Part shown: positions 9,595 to 19,191 of the stretch, one piece after another
How the letters are laid out: every line of letters begins with the position of its first letter
How positions within the stretch are numbered: the stretch's first letter is position 1
NCBI RefSeq assembly: GCF_001544975.2
Contig: NZ_FCOG02000014.1
Location: 62,001-126,000, forward strand
Direction of reading: 5' to 3'
DNA length: 64,000 nt
DNA from: Caballeronia arationis
Lineage (GTDB): Bacteria > Pseudomonadota > Gammaproteobacteria > Burkholderiales > Burkholderiaceae
Notes under the pieces: model-generated
Seen by the model: the letters and a program-made list of their open reading frames with translations, nothing else
What the model was told of the DNA's origin: nothing
The model's database searches: none
Program-made: the position numbers and the translations under genes

Positions 9595-11193
9595 TCAGAC
9601 CTGACGCCGCCGGGCCACCGGCGGCGTAAGAACGGTCGGCAGCGCCTTCGGCAGCGTGTCCGGCCAGTCGCGGCTGAAGTGCAGCCCACGACTTTCGCGC
9701 CGCGAACACGCGCTTTCCACGATCAGCGACGCCACGTCGACGAGATTGCGCAGTTCCAGCAAATCGCGGCTCACCTTGAAATTCGCGTAGTACTCATGGA
9801 TCTCCTCGCGCAGGAGCGCAAGCCTGTGCTGTGCGCGGGCGAGCCGCTTGTCGGTCCGCACGATGCCCACGTAATTCCACATCAGGCGCCGCAGCTCGTC
9901 CCAGTTGTGCGCGACGACCACTTCCTCGTCCGGATCGGAGACGCGGCTTTCGTCCCAGTCGGGCAGCGGCGCGTGACAGCCCGCCGAGAAGCCTGCCGCT
10001 TCGATCGCCTGAGCCGCCGCCCGGCCCACCACGAGGCATTCGAGCAGCGAATTGCTCGCAAGCCGGTTCGCGCCGTGCAGCCCCGTATACGACGTCTCGC
10101 CGACCGCGTAGAGGCCCGCGCGATCCGTACGCCCCGCGAGATCGGTCACCACACCGCCGCACGTGTAATGCGCCGCTGGCACGACGGGGATCGGCTGCTT
10201 CGCAATGTCGATGCCGAATTCGCGGCAGCGCGCGAGGATCGTCGGGAAATGCTCTTCGAGGAACGCTCGCGGCTGGTGGCTGATGTCGAGATACACGCAG
10301 TCGATACCGCGCTTCTTGATCTCGAAGTCGATCGCTCGCGCGACGATGTCGCGCGGCGCGAGTTCCGCCCGCTCGTCGTGCGCGGGCATGAAGCGCGTGC
10401 CGTCGGGCAGGCGCAGGATGCCGCCTTCGCCGCGCACCGCTTCCGAAATCAGGAAGGATTTCGCATACGGGTGGAAAAGACACGTGGGGTGGAACTGGAT
10501 GAACTCCATGTTCGACACGCGGCAGCCCGCGCGCCACGCCATCGCGATGCCATCGCCGGTCGCGGTGTCCGGGTTCGTCGTGTACAGGTAGACCTTGCCC
10601 GCGCCGCCGGTCGCGAGGACCGTATGCGGCGCCTCGATCGTCACCGTGCGGCCGCTCGCGAGATCGAGCGCGTACAGACCATGACAGCGATGCCCCGGCA
10701 GGCCAAGGCGATCGGACGTGATCAGGTCGATCGCGTAGTGATCTTCGAGAACGGTGATGTTCGGATGATTGCGCACGCGCTCGTTGAGCGTAGAGACGAC
10801 TGCGTGGCCGGTCGCGTCGGCGGCGTGGATGATGCGCCGGTGGCTGTGGCCGCCTTCGCGTGTCAGGTGAAAGCCGAGTTCCGCGGAAACGTCCTTCGTG
10901 AACGGCACCCCTTCCGCGATCAGCCATTCGATGGCCGCGCGCCCGTTCTCGACGATGAAGCGCGTCGCGGCCTCGTCGCACAGGCCGCCGCCGGCGACGA
11001 GCGTATCTTCGACGTGGTTGTCCGTGCTGTCGGCGGAGTCGAGCACGGCGGCGATGCCGCCTTGCGCCCAGTCGCTCGCGCCGTCGCTGACGGTGCGCTT
11101 GGCGATGATAGCGACGCGCCGTGTCTGCGCGAGATTCAATGCGACGCTGAGTCCCGCCAGGCCGCTGCCTACGATTGCTACGTCGAAATTCAT
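9595..11193 (-). CDS. nadB: L-aspartate oxidase
   Basis: FAD enzyme that oxidises aspartate to iminoaspartate for NadA. The N-terminal dinucleotide fold [15 protein letters not shown] is at residues 8-22, followed by [13 protein letters not shown], and the family motifs [20 protein letters not shown] and [24 protein letters not shown] are all present. Length is 532 residues, as usual. A purine-rich GGAGAAG precedes the ATG. It is convergent with nadAC. The last residues (PPVARRRQV) are encoded by a strong inverted repeat. No riboswitch or NadR-like site was recognised upstream. Confidence 0.96.
   Translation of the reverse strand: MNFDVAIVGSGLAGLSVALNLAQTRRVAIIAKRTVSDGASDWAQGGIAAVLDSADSTDNHVEDTLVAGGGLCDEAATRFIVENGRAAIEWLIAEGVPFTKDVSAELGFHLTREGGHSHRRIIHAADATGHAVVSTLNERVRNHPNITVLEDHYAIDLITSDRLGLPGHRCHGLYALDLASGRTVTIEAPHTVLATGGAGKVYLYTTNPDTATGDGIAMAWRAGCRVSNMEFIQFHPTCLFHPYAKSFLISEAVRGEGGILRLPDGTRFMPAHDERAELAPRDIVARAIDFEIKKRGIDCVYLDISHQPRAFLEEHFPTILARCREFGIDIAKQPIPVVPAAHYTCGGVVTDLAGRTDRAGLYAVGETSYTGLHGANRLASNSLLECLVVGRAAAQAIEAAGFSAGCHAPLPDWDESRVSDPDEEVVVAHNWDELRRLMWNYVGIVRTDKRLARAQHRLALLREEIHEYYANFKVSRDLLELRNLVDVASLIVESACSRRESRGLHFSRDWPDTLPKALPTVLTPPVARRRQV
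9604..9627 (+). repeat. Perfect 10-bp-arm hairpin inside the nadB 3' coding end
   Basis: ACGCCGCCGG (9604-9613) and CCGGCGGCGT (9618-9627) surround GCCA. It is 24 bp after the nadC stop and overlaps the last codons of nadB on the other strand. There is no T-tract in either direction, so it is more likely a 3'-end stabilising or Rho-associated hairpin for nadAC than a classical intrinsic terminator. Confidence 0.45.
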
Positions 11194-11322
11194 GCTGCCG
11201 CTTCTCCGTCGTTATGCCTTGTAGTCGCTCGTCTCGCATTGCGCGGAGAACGTGAACCAGCAAGGATACCGGGCAAATTCCGGGACGGACAGTCGGCCGA
11301 ACGCTCAATATCCCGCGGAAAT

Positions 11323-11354
11323 GCAAAAAGCCCCGCATTCGCGGGGCTTTTTGC
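11323..11354 (-). terminator. Terminator of the rpmB-rpmG operon
   Basis: GCAAAAAGCCCCGC (11323-11336) and GCGGGGCTTTTTGC (11341-11354) are perfect arms around a four-base loop, with runs of T on either strand. It lies 30 bp after the rpmG stop and upstream of nadB, and could work in both directions. Confidence 0.93.
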
Positions 11355-11383
11355 TGTCTTCGTCGGGCTCGTTGAAACCAGAT

Positions 11384-11551
11384 TTACTTGATCTTGGTCT
11401 CTTTATAGTCGACGTGCTTGCGGACGACGGGATCGAACTTCTTGATCAACATCTTTTCCGGCATGTTGCGCTTGTTCTTCGTCGTGGTATAGAAGTGACC
11501 CGTACCTGCGGTCGATTCGAGCTTGATCTTGTCGCGTGCGCCCTTGGCCAT
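11384..11551 (-). CDS. rpmG: 50S ribosomal protein L33
   Basis: Small basic protein of the large ribosomal subunit. The 55 residues read [18 protein letters not shown] then [10 protein letters not shown] and end in [11 protein letters not shown], the canonical L33 pattern. It lacks the zinc-binding cysteines of the CxxC-type L33, so it is the zinc-free form. AAGGAG precedes the ATG, and the gene follows rpmB by 11 bp. The rpmB-rpmG pair next to radC matches the order in E. coli. It is shorter than many gene-finder cutoffs but certain. Confidence 0.97.
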   Translation of the reverse strand: MAKGARDKIKLESTAGTGHFYTTTKNKRNMPEKMLIKKFDPVVRKHVDYKETKIK

Positions 11552-11562
11552 TTCAGTGCTCC

Positions 11563-11796
11563 TTAGACTTCACCGCGTGCGCGCAGGTCTGCGAGCACAG
11601 CGTCGATACCGTTCTTGTCGATCAGGCGCAGGCCGGCGTTCGACACGCGCAGACGGACCCAACGGTTTTCGCTTTCAACGAAGAAACGACGGTTCTGCAG
11701 GTTCGGCAGAAAACGACGCTTGGTACGGTTGTTCGCGTGGGAAACGTTGTTGCCGCTCATCGGCGCTTTCCCAGTTACTTGGCATACGCGTGCCAT
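11563..11796 (-). CDS. rpmB: 50S ribosomal protein L28
   Basis: Large-subunit ribosomal protein of 77 residues. It begins [20 protein letters not shown] and continues [12 protein letters not shown], the standard L28 sequence, and ends [11 protein letters not shown] place the start at 11796, where AGGAG lies 7 bp upstream on the minus strand; an upstream in-frame extension to 11859 adds residues unlike the family. It is the first gene of the rpmB-rpmG operon, with a sigma70-like promoter about 140 bp upstream. Confidence 0.97.
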   Translation of the reverse strand: MARVCQVTGKAPMSGNNVSHANNRTKRRFLPNLQNRRFFVESENRWVRLRVSNAGLRLIDKNGIDAVLADLRARGEV

Positions 11797-11937
11797 GAGA
11801 GCACTCCTAATACGCTGAAATTCTGAGTTCGAACGCCTGGTGTAACTCCCGGTGCGCATGCCTTGACGGCATTACCAGAGAGCAACCCCACTAACATTCC
11901 GCGCTCGGAACAGGTTGGTTGAAAGAAGCAAACCGAG

Positions 11938-11967
11938 ATTCTAGCAGCAAAAACTCAGCAATATCAA
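11938..11967 (-). promoter_or_regulatory. Sigma70-like promoter for rpmB-rpmG
   Basis: On the minus strand TTGATA (complement of 11962-11967) and TAGAAT (complement of 11938-11943) are separated by 18 bp. The predicted start would give a leader of about 135 nt before rpmB. Confidence 0.6.
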
Positions 11968-12021
11968 GCCTTTTTGGTTTCGTTCCGATTGAGATGGGCG
12001 CCCGGCCCGCACACATTTGCC

Positions 12022-12768
12022 TCAAATCCAGCCCTGTCGCGCGAAAGAGAATATCTCATTCGAGGCGACGACCAGATGATCGAGCAGTCTGACGTCGATG
12101 AGCGTCAGCGCGTCCTGCAGCGTGCGCGTGAGCCGGCGGTCGTTTGCGCTCGGCGCGACGCCGCCCGACGGGTGATTGTGCGCGACGATCAGTCCCGCCG
12201 CGTTCAGCGTCAGCGCGCGCCGCACGATTTCGCGCGGATACACCGCCACGCGCGTGATCGAGCCGCGCGCCGATTCTTCCGCCAGCAGCAACTGATGGCG
12301 CGCGTCGAGATAGAGGCACACGAAGACTTCATACGGACGCGTGCCGATGAGCATCTTCAGATAGTCTTCGACTGCGCCCGGTGAATCGAGTAGCGCGCGT
12401 TCGCGGGCACGCTCCGCGAGCGCCCGCCGGCACAATTCCGAGACCGCTAGCAACTGCGCCGCCCGCGCGGGCCCGATGCCGCGCAGCGCGCACAGTTGCG
12501 TCGCGGAGGCATCGAGGACGCTGCGCAAGGTTCCGAAGTGCGCGAGCAGTTCGCGCGCGAGATCGACCGCTGTCCGGCCCGGGATGCCGGAATGAAGGAG
12601 GAGCGCGAACAACTCGGCATCCGAGAGCGACCCGGCGCCGACGTCGAGCAGCCGCTCGCGAGGCCGTTCGCCCGCGGCCCAGTCGCGGATGGGGGACACG
12701 CCCGGCGCAGGTTTCGCCGGCTCCGCGATGTCGCCGGCACCACGCACCAGTCTCAGCGCAGCGTTCAT
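12022..12768 (-). CDS. radC: RadC-family JAB/MPN domain protein
   Basis: RadC proteins carry an N-terminal helix-hairpin-helix region and a C-terminal JAMM metalloprotease fold; the historic DNA-repair role is unproven. Here the hairpin helix [12 protein letters not shown] is at residues 95-106, and the complete metal motif H-x-H-x10-D is at His197, His199 and Asp210 in [14 protein letters not shown], with a candidate catalytic glutamate in [10 protein letters not shown]. The 248-residue length is normal. A GGAGG sequence precedes the ATG. It lies upstream of rpmB on the same strand, separated by 225 bp that hold the rpmB promoter. Confidence 0.94.
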   Translation of the reverse strand: MNAALRLVRGAGDIAEPAKPAPGVSPIRDWAAGERPRERLLDVGAGSLSDAELFALLLHSGIPGRTAVDLARELLAHFGTLRSVLDASATQLCALRGIGPARAAQLLAVSELCRRALAERARERALLDSPGAVEDYLKMLIGTRPYEVFVCLYLDARHQLLLAEESARGSITRVAVYPREIVRRALTLNAAGLIVAHNHPSGGVAPSANDRRLTRTLQDALTLIDVRLLDHLVVASNEIFSFARQGWI

Positions 12769-12957
12769 GTTGTCCTCCGCACGGAGAGCCGCGGCTGCGC
12801 TTCCATATAGTACGGCCGGTCACGCGCGATGAAACCGGGCGGCACGTCGGTTGTCGAGTGTGGCTTACAATGGCGGTTTGGCGCGCCGCGGCGCCCGGCA
12901 ATCGCGGCGCATGTTGCGCGCGCGCCGTCTCTGACTGTTCGGTTACATCCAATACAC

Positions 12958-13413
12958 ATGAGCATCATCGATATCTCCGAGGTGAAACCCGGTTCGCACG
13001 TCACGCTTCACTACCGGCTGGCGCTGGCCGATGGTGCCGACATCGTCAATACCTTCACCGACAAGCCCGCGACGCTCCTGCTCGGCGCGGGCCAGCTTGC
13101 ACCGCCGCTCGAAGAAATTCTGCTCGGGCTGAAGGTCGGCCACCATTCGACCTTTCAGCTAACGCCGGAGCAGGCGTTCGGTCCCCGAAATCCCGAGCTG
13201 ATCCAGCGCGTGTCGCTTGCGACGCTGCGCGAAAACAGCATGATCGGCGAGGATTTTTCTCCGGGCGATCTCGTCGAATTCAATGCGCCGGGCGGCGGCC
13301 GCTATGCGGGCGTGCTGAAGGAAGTGGGCGAAACGTCGGCGCTGTTCGATTTCAACCACCCGCTTGCCGGCCAGGCGCTGGCGTTTGAAGTGAAAATCAT
13401 CGGAATTCTGTAG
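12958..13413 (+). CDS. fkpB: FKBP-type peptidyl-prolyl isomerase (FkpB/SlpA-like)
   Basis: Cytoplasmic proline isomerase and chaperone of the SlyD/SlpA type. The 151-residue protein opens with [12 protein letters not shown] (residues 15-26) and contains the flap insertion after [12 protein letters not shown], and the closing strand [18 protein letters not shown] start at ATG 12958; there is no strong Shine-Dalgarno, and a longer in-frame extension has no family-like sequence. A TACAAT at 12866-12871 could be a -10 element, giving a leader of about 80 nt. The gene is followed by ispH after 2 bp, the order found in E. coli and many proteobacteria. Confidence 0.93.
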   Translation: MSIIDISEVKPGSHVTLHYRLALADGADIVNTFTDKPATLLLGAGQLAPPLEEILLGLKVGHHSTFQLTPEQAFGPRNPELIQRVSLATLRENSMIGEDFSPGDLVEFNAPGGGRYAGVLKEVGETSALFDFNHPLAGQALAFEVKIIGIL

Positions 13414-13415
13414 CC

Positions 13416-14372
13416 ATGAGCCTCGCTGACACCCTGACCGATATCGAAATCCTCCTCGCGCAGCCGCGCGGGTTTTGCGCGGGCGTCGATCGCGCAATCG
13501 AAATCGTCGAGCGCGCGATCAAGCTGTTCGGCGCGCCCATCTACGTGCGTCACGAAATCGTGCACAACGCCTATGTCGTCGAGGATCTGCGCAAGAAGGG
13601 CGCGATCTTCATCGAGGACCTTGCGGACGTGCCGCCCGGCAGCACGCTGATCTTCAGTGCGCACGGCGTGTCGAAGGCGGTGCGTTCGGAAGCCGAAACG
13701 CGCGACCTGCGCGTATTCGATGCCACCTGCCCGCTCGTGACCAAGGTCCACATGGAAGTCGCGAAGATGCGCCAGGAAGGCTTCGACATCGTGATGATCG
13801 GCCACAAGGGCCATCCGGAAGTGGAAGGCACGATGGGGCAGTCGGGCGAGGGCATGCATCTCGTCGAGGATATTGACGACGTCATGGCGCTCGCGCTGCC
13901 CAATCCGGAGCGCATCGCCTACGTGACGCAGACGACGCTCTCCGTCGACGACGCTTCGGCCATCATCGATGCGCTCAAGAAGCGTTATCCGGCGGTGAAG
14001 GAACCGAAGAAGCAGGACATTTGCTACGCGACGCAGAATCGCCAGGACGCGGTGAAGTTTCTCGCGCCGCAGTGCGACGTGGTGATCGTGGTCGGCAGCC
14101 CGAACAGCTCGAACTCGAGCCGCCTGCGCGAAGTGGCCGAAAAGCGCGGCATCCCGGCCTATATGGTGGATTCGCCGACGCAGATCGATCCGAAATGGGT
14201 CGAGGGCAAGAAGCGGATCGGTGTGACGGCGGGCGCATCCGCGCCGGAAGTGCTCGCGCAGGCGGTGATCGCGCGGTTGCGCGAACTCGGCGTGCGCAGC
14301 GTGCGGCCGCTGGAGGGCATCGAGGAAACCATTTCCTTCCCGCTGCCCCGCGGCCTGGCACTGCCGCAGTAA
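13416..14372 (+). CDS. ispH: 4-hydroxy-3-methylbut-2-enyl diphosphate reductase
   Basis: Last enzyme of the MEP isoprenoid pathway, making IPP and DMAPP with a [4Fe-4S] cluster. The three cluster cysteines are visible: Cys21 in [13 protein letters not shown], Cys105 in [11 protein letters not shown] and Cys203 in [10 protein letters not shown]. Substrate-contacting HEIVHN, SAHGVS and [10 protein letters not shown] are intact. At 318 residues it is full length. It follows fkpB by 2 bp and probably shares its transcript, which ends at the terminator starting at 14390. Confidence 0.97.
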   Translation: MSLADTLTDIEILLAQPRGFCAGVDRAIEIVERAIKLFGAPIYVRHEIVHNAYVVEDLRKKGAIFIEDLADVPPGSTLIFSAHGVSKAVRSEAETRDLRVFDATCPLVTKVHMEVAKMRQEGFDIVMIGHKGHPEVEGTMGQSGEGMHLVEDIDDVMALALPNPERIAYVTQTTLSVDDASAIIDALKKRYPAVKEPKKQDICYATQNRQDAVKFLAPQCDVVIVVGSPNSSNSSRLREVAEKRGIPAYMVDSPTQIDPKWVEGKKRIGVTAGASAPEVLAQAVIARLRELGVRSVRPLEGIEETISFPLPRGLALPQ

Positions 14373-14389
14373 CGCGAAGCCAAAATAGA

Positions 14390-14413
14390 AGCGCCCTTCG
14401 GGGCGTTTTTTTG
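14390..14413 (+). terminator. Terminator of fkpB-ispH
   Basis: A short hairpin, AGCGCCC (from 14390) with GGGGCGTT, around a small loop is followed by a run of seven T. It lies 18 bp after the ispH stop. Confidence 0.85.
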
Positions 14414-14802
14414 CAGTGAATATATCCAAATAAAGATAAATAAATCTAGATCGCGCGAAAGACTCGATAGCGCGGCTGAACCTGTCGCACTTTCCCGGTG
14501 CATTCCACGGAAACCGAGCCTTTGCTCGAAGTAAGGGCATTCCCTTACGCCGTGCAGCATCGCCGAACCTTACAATCCGCCGCCTGCCGGACACTTACAT
14601 TTTTGGTGCAACTGCTGCACAAACACGGATCGCAACCTGGTTGCGCCTCGGCGCGAAAATCGGTCAAAAAGAGCGGTTGCAATGCAGGAAAACCCCTGTC
14701 ACAGAACAATATTGCCCGTCCCATAATTAGAGTTACAATGCGCGCGTTCCAGCCCGGAAGGGCTTGAAATATCGGCTTTTAGAGGCGCAGGAGACCTACT
14801 TA
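14414..14802 (+). promoter_or_regulatory. Leader and control region of the liv-type importer operon
   Basis: This 390-bp stretch holds no convincing gene. It contains an AT-rich block at 14415-14455, a perfect dyad GCAACC-T-GGTTGC at 14632-14644, a second GGTTGC at 14675-14680, and a shorter dyad GTGCA/TGCAC near 14606-14620. The promoter at 14712-14739 lies just downstream of these. Only one spurious reading frame of 89 codons crosses it, with no family-like sequence. Confidence 0.5.
14712..14739 (+). promoter_or_regulatory. Sigma70-like promoter for the binding-protein gene
   Basis: TTGCCC (14712-14717) and TACAAT (14734-14739) are separated by 16 bp. The predicted start near 14746 gives a leader of about 57 nt before the ATG at 14803, which has GGAGA upstream. 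Confidence 0.6.
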
Positions 14803-16038
14803 ATGCGAGTCAAGTTTGCTTACGCCGTGACCTTCGCGGCTGCGGTTGCAATGGCAACCGCATGCGGCAAGAAGAGCGATGGCGAGGCGGGCACCGGAGC
14901 ATCGGCCGCCAGTTCGGTGGCCGCACCGGTGGCGGCGGCATCGGCATCGGCATCGACGCCGGCGAGCGAGGCGGTGACGGTCGTCAAGATCGGCCACGTC
15001 GCGCCCCTGACTGGTTTGCAGGCGCATCTCGGTAAAGACAACGAGAACGGCGCCCGGCTCGCGCTGGAAGAAATCAGCGCGCAGGGCCTCACGATCGACG
15101 GCCATCCGATCAAGCTCGAACTCGACGCCCAGGACGACGCCGCCGATCCGCGCACAGGCACGGAAGCAGCACAGAAACTCGTCGACGACCACGTCGTCGC
15201 CGTCATCGGGCATATGAATTCGGGCGTGTCGATCCCGGCGTCGAAGATCTATCGCGACGCGAACGTGGCGCAGATCTCGCCGTCGACGACCAATCCTGAC
15301 TACACGAAGCAGGGGTTCAAGACGACGTTCCGCGTGGTCGCCACCGACGCGCTGCAAGGCCCGGTGCTCGCCGATTACGCGATGAAGACGCTGCACGCGA
15401 AGAAAGTGGTGATCGTCGACGATACGTCGGCCTACGGCCGCGGTCTCGCGGACGAATTTTCGAAGACTGCCCAGGCGGGCGGCCTGAAGGTGCTGTCCCG
15501 CGAGGCGACCAGCGAAAAGGTTCGCGACTACAAGGCGATCCTCACAAAAATCAAACGATCCCAGCCCGACGTCGTGATGTACGGCGGAATGGACGTGACC
15601 GGCGGCCCTTTCATCAAGGAAGCGGCGGCGGCCGGCATCAAGGCCAGAATCCTTGCCGGTGACGGGGTGTGCACTGACAAGATTGCGGAGCTTGCGGGCG
15701 ACGCTGTACAGAACCTGGTCTGTTCGGAAGCGGGACTCGCGCTTTCGAAAATGGACAAGGGAGCGGATTTCTCCCAGAAGTTCGAGGCCCGCTTTCACAC
15801 GCCGGTGCAGATTTACGCGCCGTTCACGTATGACGCGATGTACGTGATCGTCGACGCAATGAAACGCGCCAATTCCATCGAGGCGCCCAAGGTGCTCGCT
15901 GCGATCGCGTCGACCGACTACAACGGTCTGACGGGACACATCGCATTCGACGACAAGGGCGATTTGAAGGCAGGCACGATCACGCTTTACGACTTCAAGG
16001 ACAAGAAGAAGAACGTCCTCGATGTCGTGAAGCAGTGA
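14803..16038 (+). CDS. Branched-chain amino acid type ABC transporter, substrate-binding protein
   Basis: Periplasmic receptor of the LivJ/LivK class (type I fold). The N-terminus is a signal sequence ending ATAC (Cys21), a weak lipobox with Ala at -3, then an Ala/Ser-rich linker to about residue 60 and the mature domain starting VKIGHVAPLTG. Motifs of the family include ENGARLALEE, VIGHMNSGVSIPAS and FRVVATDALQG. The total length is 411 residues. GGAGA precedes the ATG. It is the first gene of the importer operon, separated from livH by 225 bp containing a hairpin, an arrangement that lets the receptor be made in excess. The ligand could be Leu/Ile/Val or another amino acid. Confidence 0.9.
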   Translation: MRVKFAYAVTFAAAVAMATACGKKSDGEAGTGASAASSVAAPVAAASASASTPASEAVTVVKIGHVAPLTGLQAHLGKDNENGARLALEEISAQGLTIDGHPIKLELDAQDDAADPRTGTEAAQKLVDDHVVAVIGHMNSGVSIPASKIYRDANVAQISPSTTNPDYTKQGFKTTFRVVATDALQGPVLADYAMKTLHAKKVVIVDDTSAYGRGLADEFSKTAQAGGLKVLSREATSEKVRDYKAILTKIKRSQPDVVMYGGMDVTGGPFIKEAAAAGIKARILAGDGVCTDKIAELAGDAVQNLVCSEAGLALSKMDKGADFSQKFEARFHTPVQIYAPFTYDAMYVIVDAMKRANSIEAPKVLAAIASTDYNGLTGHIAFDDKGDLKAGTITLYDFKDKKKNVLDVVKQ

Positions 16039-16059
16039 TGGCGCGGCGTTTGCAAACTG

Positions 16060-16086
16060 ACGGCGCCGGCTACCCGGTGGCGCCGT
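16060..16086 (+). repeat. Hairpin between the binding-protein gene and livH
   Basis: ACGGCGCC (16060-16067) pairs with GGCGCCGT (16079-16086), followed by TTTCC. It sits 22 bp after the receptor stop and is a plausible partial terminator or 3'-end stabiliser that would favour receptor over permease expression. Confidence 0.5.
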
Positions 16087-16263
16087 TTCCGTATCCGTCC
16101 GACAGGTGTCCGCCGCCACATCCGGCAGCGGGCGCGGGTCGAGGCGATTGACCCTTACCGGTTTTTTTACACGTACGCGCGGTGCCGTTCTCGATTTCGC
16201 TTCACACCGGTTTATCGGCCGGTGATAAAGCGGTATCCAGTCGCACGGGCTAAGGAGCTTTTA

Positions 16264-17214
16264 ATGGATATTTTCATCCAGCAGATCTTGAACGGTCTGG
16301 TGCTAGGCAGCGTCTACGCCATCATCGCACTGGGCTATACGATGGTGTACGGCATTCTGGGCATCATCAACTTCGCTCACGGCGACGTGCTGATGGTCGG
16401 CGCGATGGTGGCGCTTTCCGCGATCGGCGTGATGACGAATCACTTTCCCGGCTTGCCCGGACCGATCATGCTGGTGATCGCGCTCATCGTTGCGGCAGTT
16501 GTCTGCGCGCTGGTCGGCTATACGATCGAACGGGTCGCCTACCGCCCGCTGCGCAAGGCTCCGCGTCTCGCACCGCTCATCACCGCGATCGGCGTGTCGA
16601 TTCTTCTCCAGACCCTCGCGATGATGATCTGGGGCCGCAACCCGCTGCCGTTCCCGCAGCTTCTCCCGACCGATCCGATCAACGTGATCACCGCGACCGA
16701 AACGCGTCCGGGCGCCGTCATCTCGATGACTGAAATCGTGATCATCGTGGTGGCTTTCCTCGTGATGGGCGGCCTCCTGCTCCTCGTGCACAAGACCAAG
16801 CTCGGCCGCGCGATGCGCGCGATCGCCGAGAACCCCGGCGTCGCCTCGCTGATGGGCGTGAACCCGAACTTCGTGATTTCCGCGACCTTCATGATCGGCT
16901 CGGCGCTGGCCGCGCTCGCGGGCGTGATGATCGCCTCCGAATACGGCAACGCGCACTTCTACATGGGCTTCATTCCGGGCCTGAAGGCATTCACGGCGGC
17001 GGTGCTGGGCGGGATCGGCAACCTCGGCGGCGCGATGGTCGGCGGCGTGCTGCTCGGCCTGATCGAACAGTTGGGCGCGGGTTACATCGGCAACCTGACG
17101 GGCGGCGTCTTCGGCAGTAACTACCAGGACGTGTTCGCCTTCATCGTGCTGATCATCGTGCTTGTGTTCCGTCCGTCCGGCCTGTTGGGCGAACGCGTTG
17201 CAGACCGCGCATAA
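16264..17214 (+). CDS. livH: High-affinity branched-chain amino acid permease LivH
   Basis: First inner-membrane permease subunit of the importer. The 316-residue protein is almost wholly hydrophobic with about eight membrane spans, and contains the family landmarks GYTMVYGILGIINFAHGD near residues 24-41, LGRAMRAIAENP in the cytoplasmic coupling loop, and AVLGGIGNLGGAMVGG toward the end. AAGGAG precedes the ATG with good spacing. It is followed by livM after 15 bp. The full set of permeases and ATPases is on one transcript. Confidence 0.95.
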   Translation: MDIFIQQILNGLVLGSVYAIIALGYTMVYGILGIINFAHGDVLMVGAMVALSAIGVMTNHFPGLPGPIMLVIALIVAAVVCALVGYTIERVAYRPLRKAPRLAPLITAIGVSILLQTLAMMIWGRNPLPFPQLLPTDPINVITATETRPGAVISMTEIVIIVVAFLVMGGLLLLVHKTKLGRAMRAIAENPGVASLMGVNPNFVISATFMIGSALAALAGVMIASEYGNAHFYMGFIPGLKAFTAAVLGGIGNLGGAMVGGVLLGLIEQLGAGYIGNLTGGVFGSNYQDVFAFIVLIIVLVFRPSGLLGERVADRA

Positions 17215-17229
17215 AGGGAGCGTATAAAA

Positions 17230-18399
17230 ATGACATCGATTCAACCGATTGAGCCGTCGACGACGCTCATCCCCGAGAAAAAAGGCGCGAAAAGCTACGC
17301 GATCACCATTCTGGTCGCCGCGTTCGTGATCCTCGCGCCGATGGTGATCGGCGCGGCCGGCGGCAACTACTGGGTGCGCGTGCTCGACTTCGCGATGCTC
17401 TACGTGATGCTCGCGCTGGGTCTTAACGTGGTGGTCGGCTTCGCCGGCCTGCTGGATTTGGGCTACATCGCGTTCTACGCGGTTGGCGCGTACGTGGCGG
17501 CCTTGCTGTCCTCGCCGCAGTTGACGAGCCAGTTCGAATGGATCGCACAAATCGCGCCCGGCGGGCTGCACGTGCCGTTCCTCCTGATCGTGCCGTGCGC
17601 GATGGGGCTCGCGGCAACCTTCGGCGTGCTGCTCGGCGCACCGACGCTGCGTCTGCGCGGCGACTACCTCGCGATCGTGACCCTGGGCTTCGGGGAAATC
17701 GTCCGGATCTTCATGAACAACCTCGATCGTCCGATCAACATCACGAACGGTCCGAAGGGTATTACCGGCATCGATCCGGTGACGGTCGCCGGCTTCAACC
17801 TGTCGCAGACGCACACGTTGTTCGGACTCAAGTTTCCGTCCGTGTACATGTACTACTACCTCTTCGTGCTGTGCGCGCTGTTCGTGATCTGGGTGTGTAC
17901 GCGCCTGCAGCACTCGCGCATCGGCCGCGCCTGGGCCGCGATCCGCGAAGACGAAATCGCCGCGAAGGCGATGGGCATCAACACCCGCAACGTGAAGCTG
18001 CTCGCGTTCGCGATGGGCGCGTCGTTCGGCGGCTTGTCGGGCGCGATGTTCTCCGCGTTCCAGGGCTTCGTGTCGCCGGAATCGTTCACGTTCTGGGAAT
18101 CGATCGTCGTGCTGGCGTGCGTGGTGCTCGGCGGCATGGGCCATATTCCGGGCGTGATTCTCGGCGCGGTGCTGCTCGCCGTGTTCCCCGAATTCCTGCG
18201 CTCGACGATGGGTCCGCTGCAGAACGCCATCTTCGGCCATCAGATCGTCGATACCGAAGTCATCCGCCAGTTGCTGTACGGCCTGGCGATGGTGCTGATC
18301 ATGCTGTATCGCTCGGAAGGCCTGTGGCCCGCCGCGAAACACGAAGACAAGATCGCGAAGATCGCAAAGCGCAACGGCAAGAAGCCGGCGCGCGCCTAA
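17230..18399 (+). CDS. livM: Branched-chain amino acid permease LivM
   Basis: Second permease subunit, forming the channel with LivH. The 389-residue protein has a polar 30-residue N-terminus, then about nine spans, with the LivM signature LGLNVVVGFAGLLDLGY near residue 62, the coupling loop GRAWAAIREDEIAAKAMGIN, and the motif VVLGGMGHIPGVILGA. The C-terminus is a Lys-rich tail. It lies between livH and livG with short gaps (15 bp on each side), consistent with one operon. Confidence 0.95.
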   Translation: MTSIQPIEPSTTLIPEKKGAKSYAITILVAAFVILAPMVIGAAGGNYWVRVLDFAMLYVMLALGLNVVVGFAGLLDLGYIAFYAVGAYVAALLSSPQLTSQFEWIAQIAPGGLHVPFLLIVPCAMGLAATFGVLLGAPTLRLRGDYLAIVTLGFGEIVRIFMNNLDRPINITNGPKGITGIDPVTVAGFNLSQTHTLFGLKFPSVYMYYYLFVLCALFVIWVCTRLQHSRIGRAWAAIREDEIAAKAMGINTRNVKLLAFAMGASFGGLSGAMFSAFQGFVSPESFTFWESIVVLACVVLGGMGHIPGVILGAVLLAVFPEFLRSTMGPLQNAIFGHQIVDTEVIRQLLYGLAMVLIMLYRSEGLWPAAKHEDKIAKIAKRNGKKPARA

Positions 18400-18414
18400 G
18401 GCGGGGGAATTCAA

Positions 18415-19191
18415 ATGAGCGATAAACAGAATCGATTGTCCGTGACGGGCGTGAACAAGCGCTTCGGCGGCTTGCAGGCGCTCTCCGATGTGCGCCTCGA
18501 AATCAAGGAAGGCGAGATCTACGGCCTGATCGGCCCGAACGGCGCCGGCAAGACGACGTTCTTCAACGTGATCACGGGCCTCTACACGCCGGATTCGGGC
18601 GTCTTCAAGCTCGATGGCGAAGCCTATACGCCGACCGCCGTCTATCAGGTGGCGAAGGCGGGCATTGCGCGCACGTTCCAGAACATTCGTCTCTTCGGCG
18701 GCATGACCGCGCTGGAGAACGTGATGGTCGGGCGCCACGTGCGCACGAAGCACGGGCTGATCGGCGCGGTGTTCCAGACGCCGTCCGAGCGTCGCGAAGA
18801 GCGCGAGATCAAGGAGCGCGCGCTGGAACTGCTCGAATACGTGGGCGTGCTGCAATACGCCGACTACACGTCGCGCAATCTGTCGTATGGACACCAGCGG
18901 CGTCTGGAAATCGCGCGCGCGCTGGCGACCGATCCGAAGCTGCTCGCGCTCGACGAACCCGCCGCCGGCATGAACGCGACGGAGAAAGTGGAACTCACGC
19001 GCCTGCTCGACAAGATCCGCTCGGACGGCAAGACGATCCTCTTGATCGAACACGACGTGAAGCTGGTGATGGGATTGTGCAACCGCATGACGGTGCTCGA
19101 TTACGGCAAGGTGATCGCCGAGGGTCTGCCGCAGGACGTGCAGAAGGACCCGAAGGTGATCGAGGCATATCTGGGTGCGGGGGTCCACTGA
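18415..19191 (+). CDS. livG: Branched-chain amino acid ABC transporter ATPase LivG
   Basis: One of two cytoplasmic ATPases that power the importer. The Walker A GPNGAGKT is at residues 40-47, the Q-loop region around FQNIRLF, the signature appears as LSYGHQRRLEIARAL rather than LSGGQ as is common in LivG, and Walker B is LLALDEPAAGMN. The C-terminal switch histidine is in LLIEHDVKLVMG. Length (258 residues) is normal. Its stop overlaps the livF start (TGATG). Confidence 0.96.
   Translation: MSDKQNRLSVTGVNKRFGGLQALSDVRLEIKEGEIYGLIGPNGAGKTTFFNVITGLYTPDSGVFKLDGEAYTPTAVYQVAKAGIARTFQNIRLFGGMTALENVMVGRHVRTKHGLIGAVFQTPSERREEREIKERALELLEYVGVLQYADYTSRNLSYGHQRRLEIARALATDPKLLALDEPAAGMNATEKVELTRLLDKIRSDGKTILLIEHDVKLVMGLCNRMTVLDYGKVIAEGLPQDVQKDPKVIEAYLGAGVH

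Noticed and set aside
14498..14767. Plus-strand 89-codon frame upstream of the binding-protein gene
   Set aside because: It crosses the promoter and dyads and has no family-like sequence.
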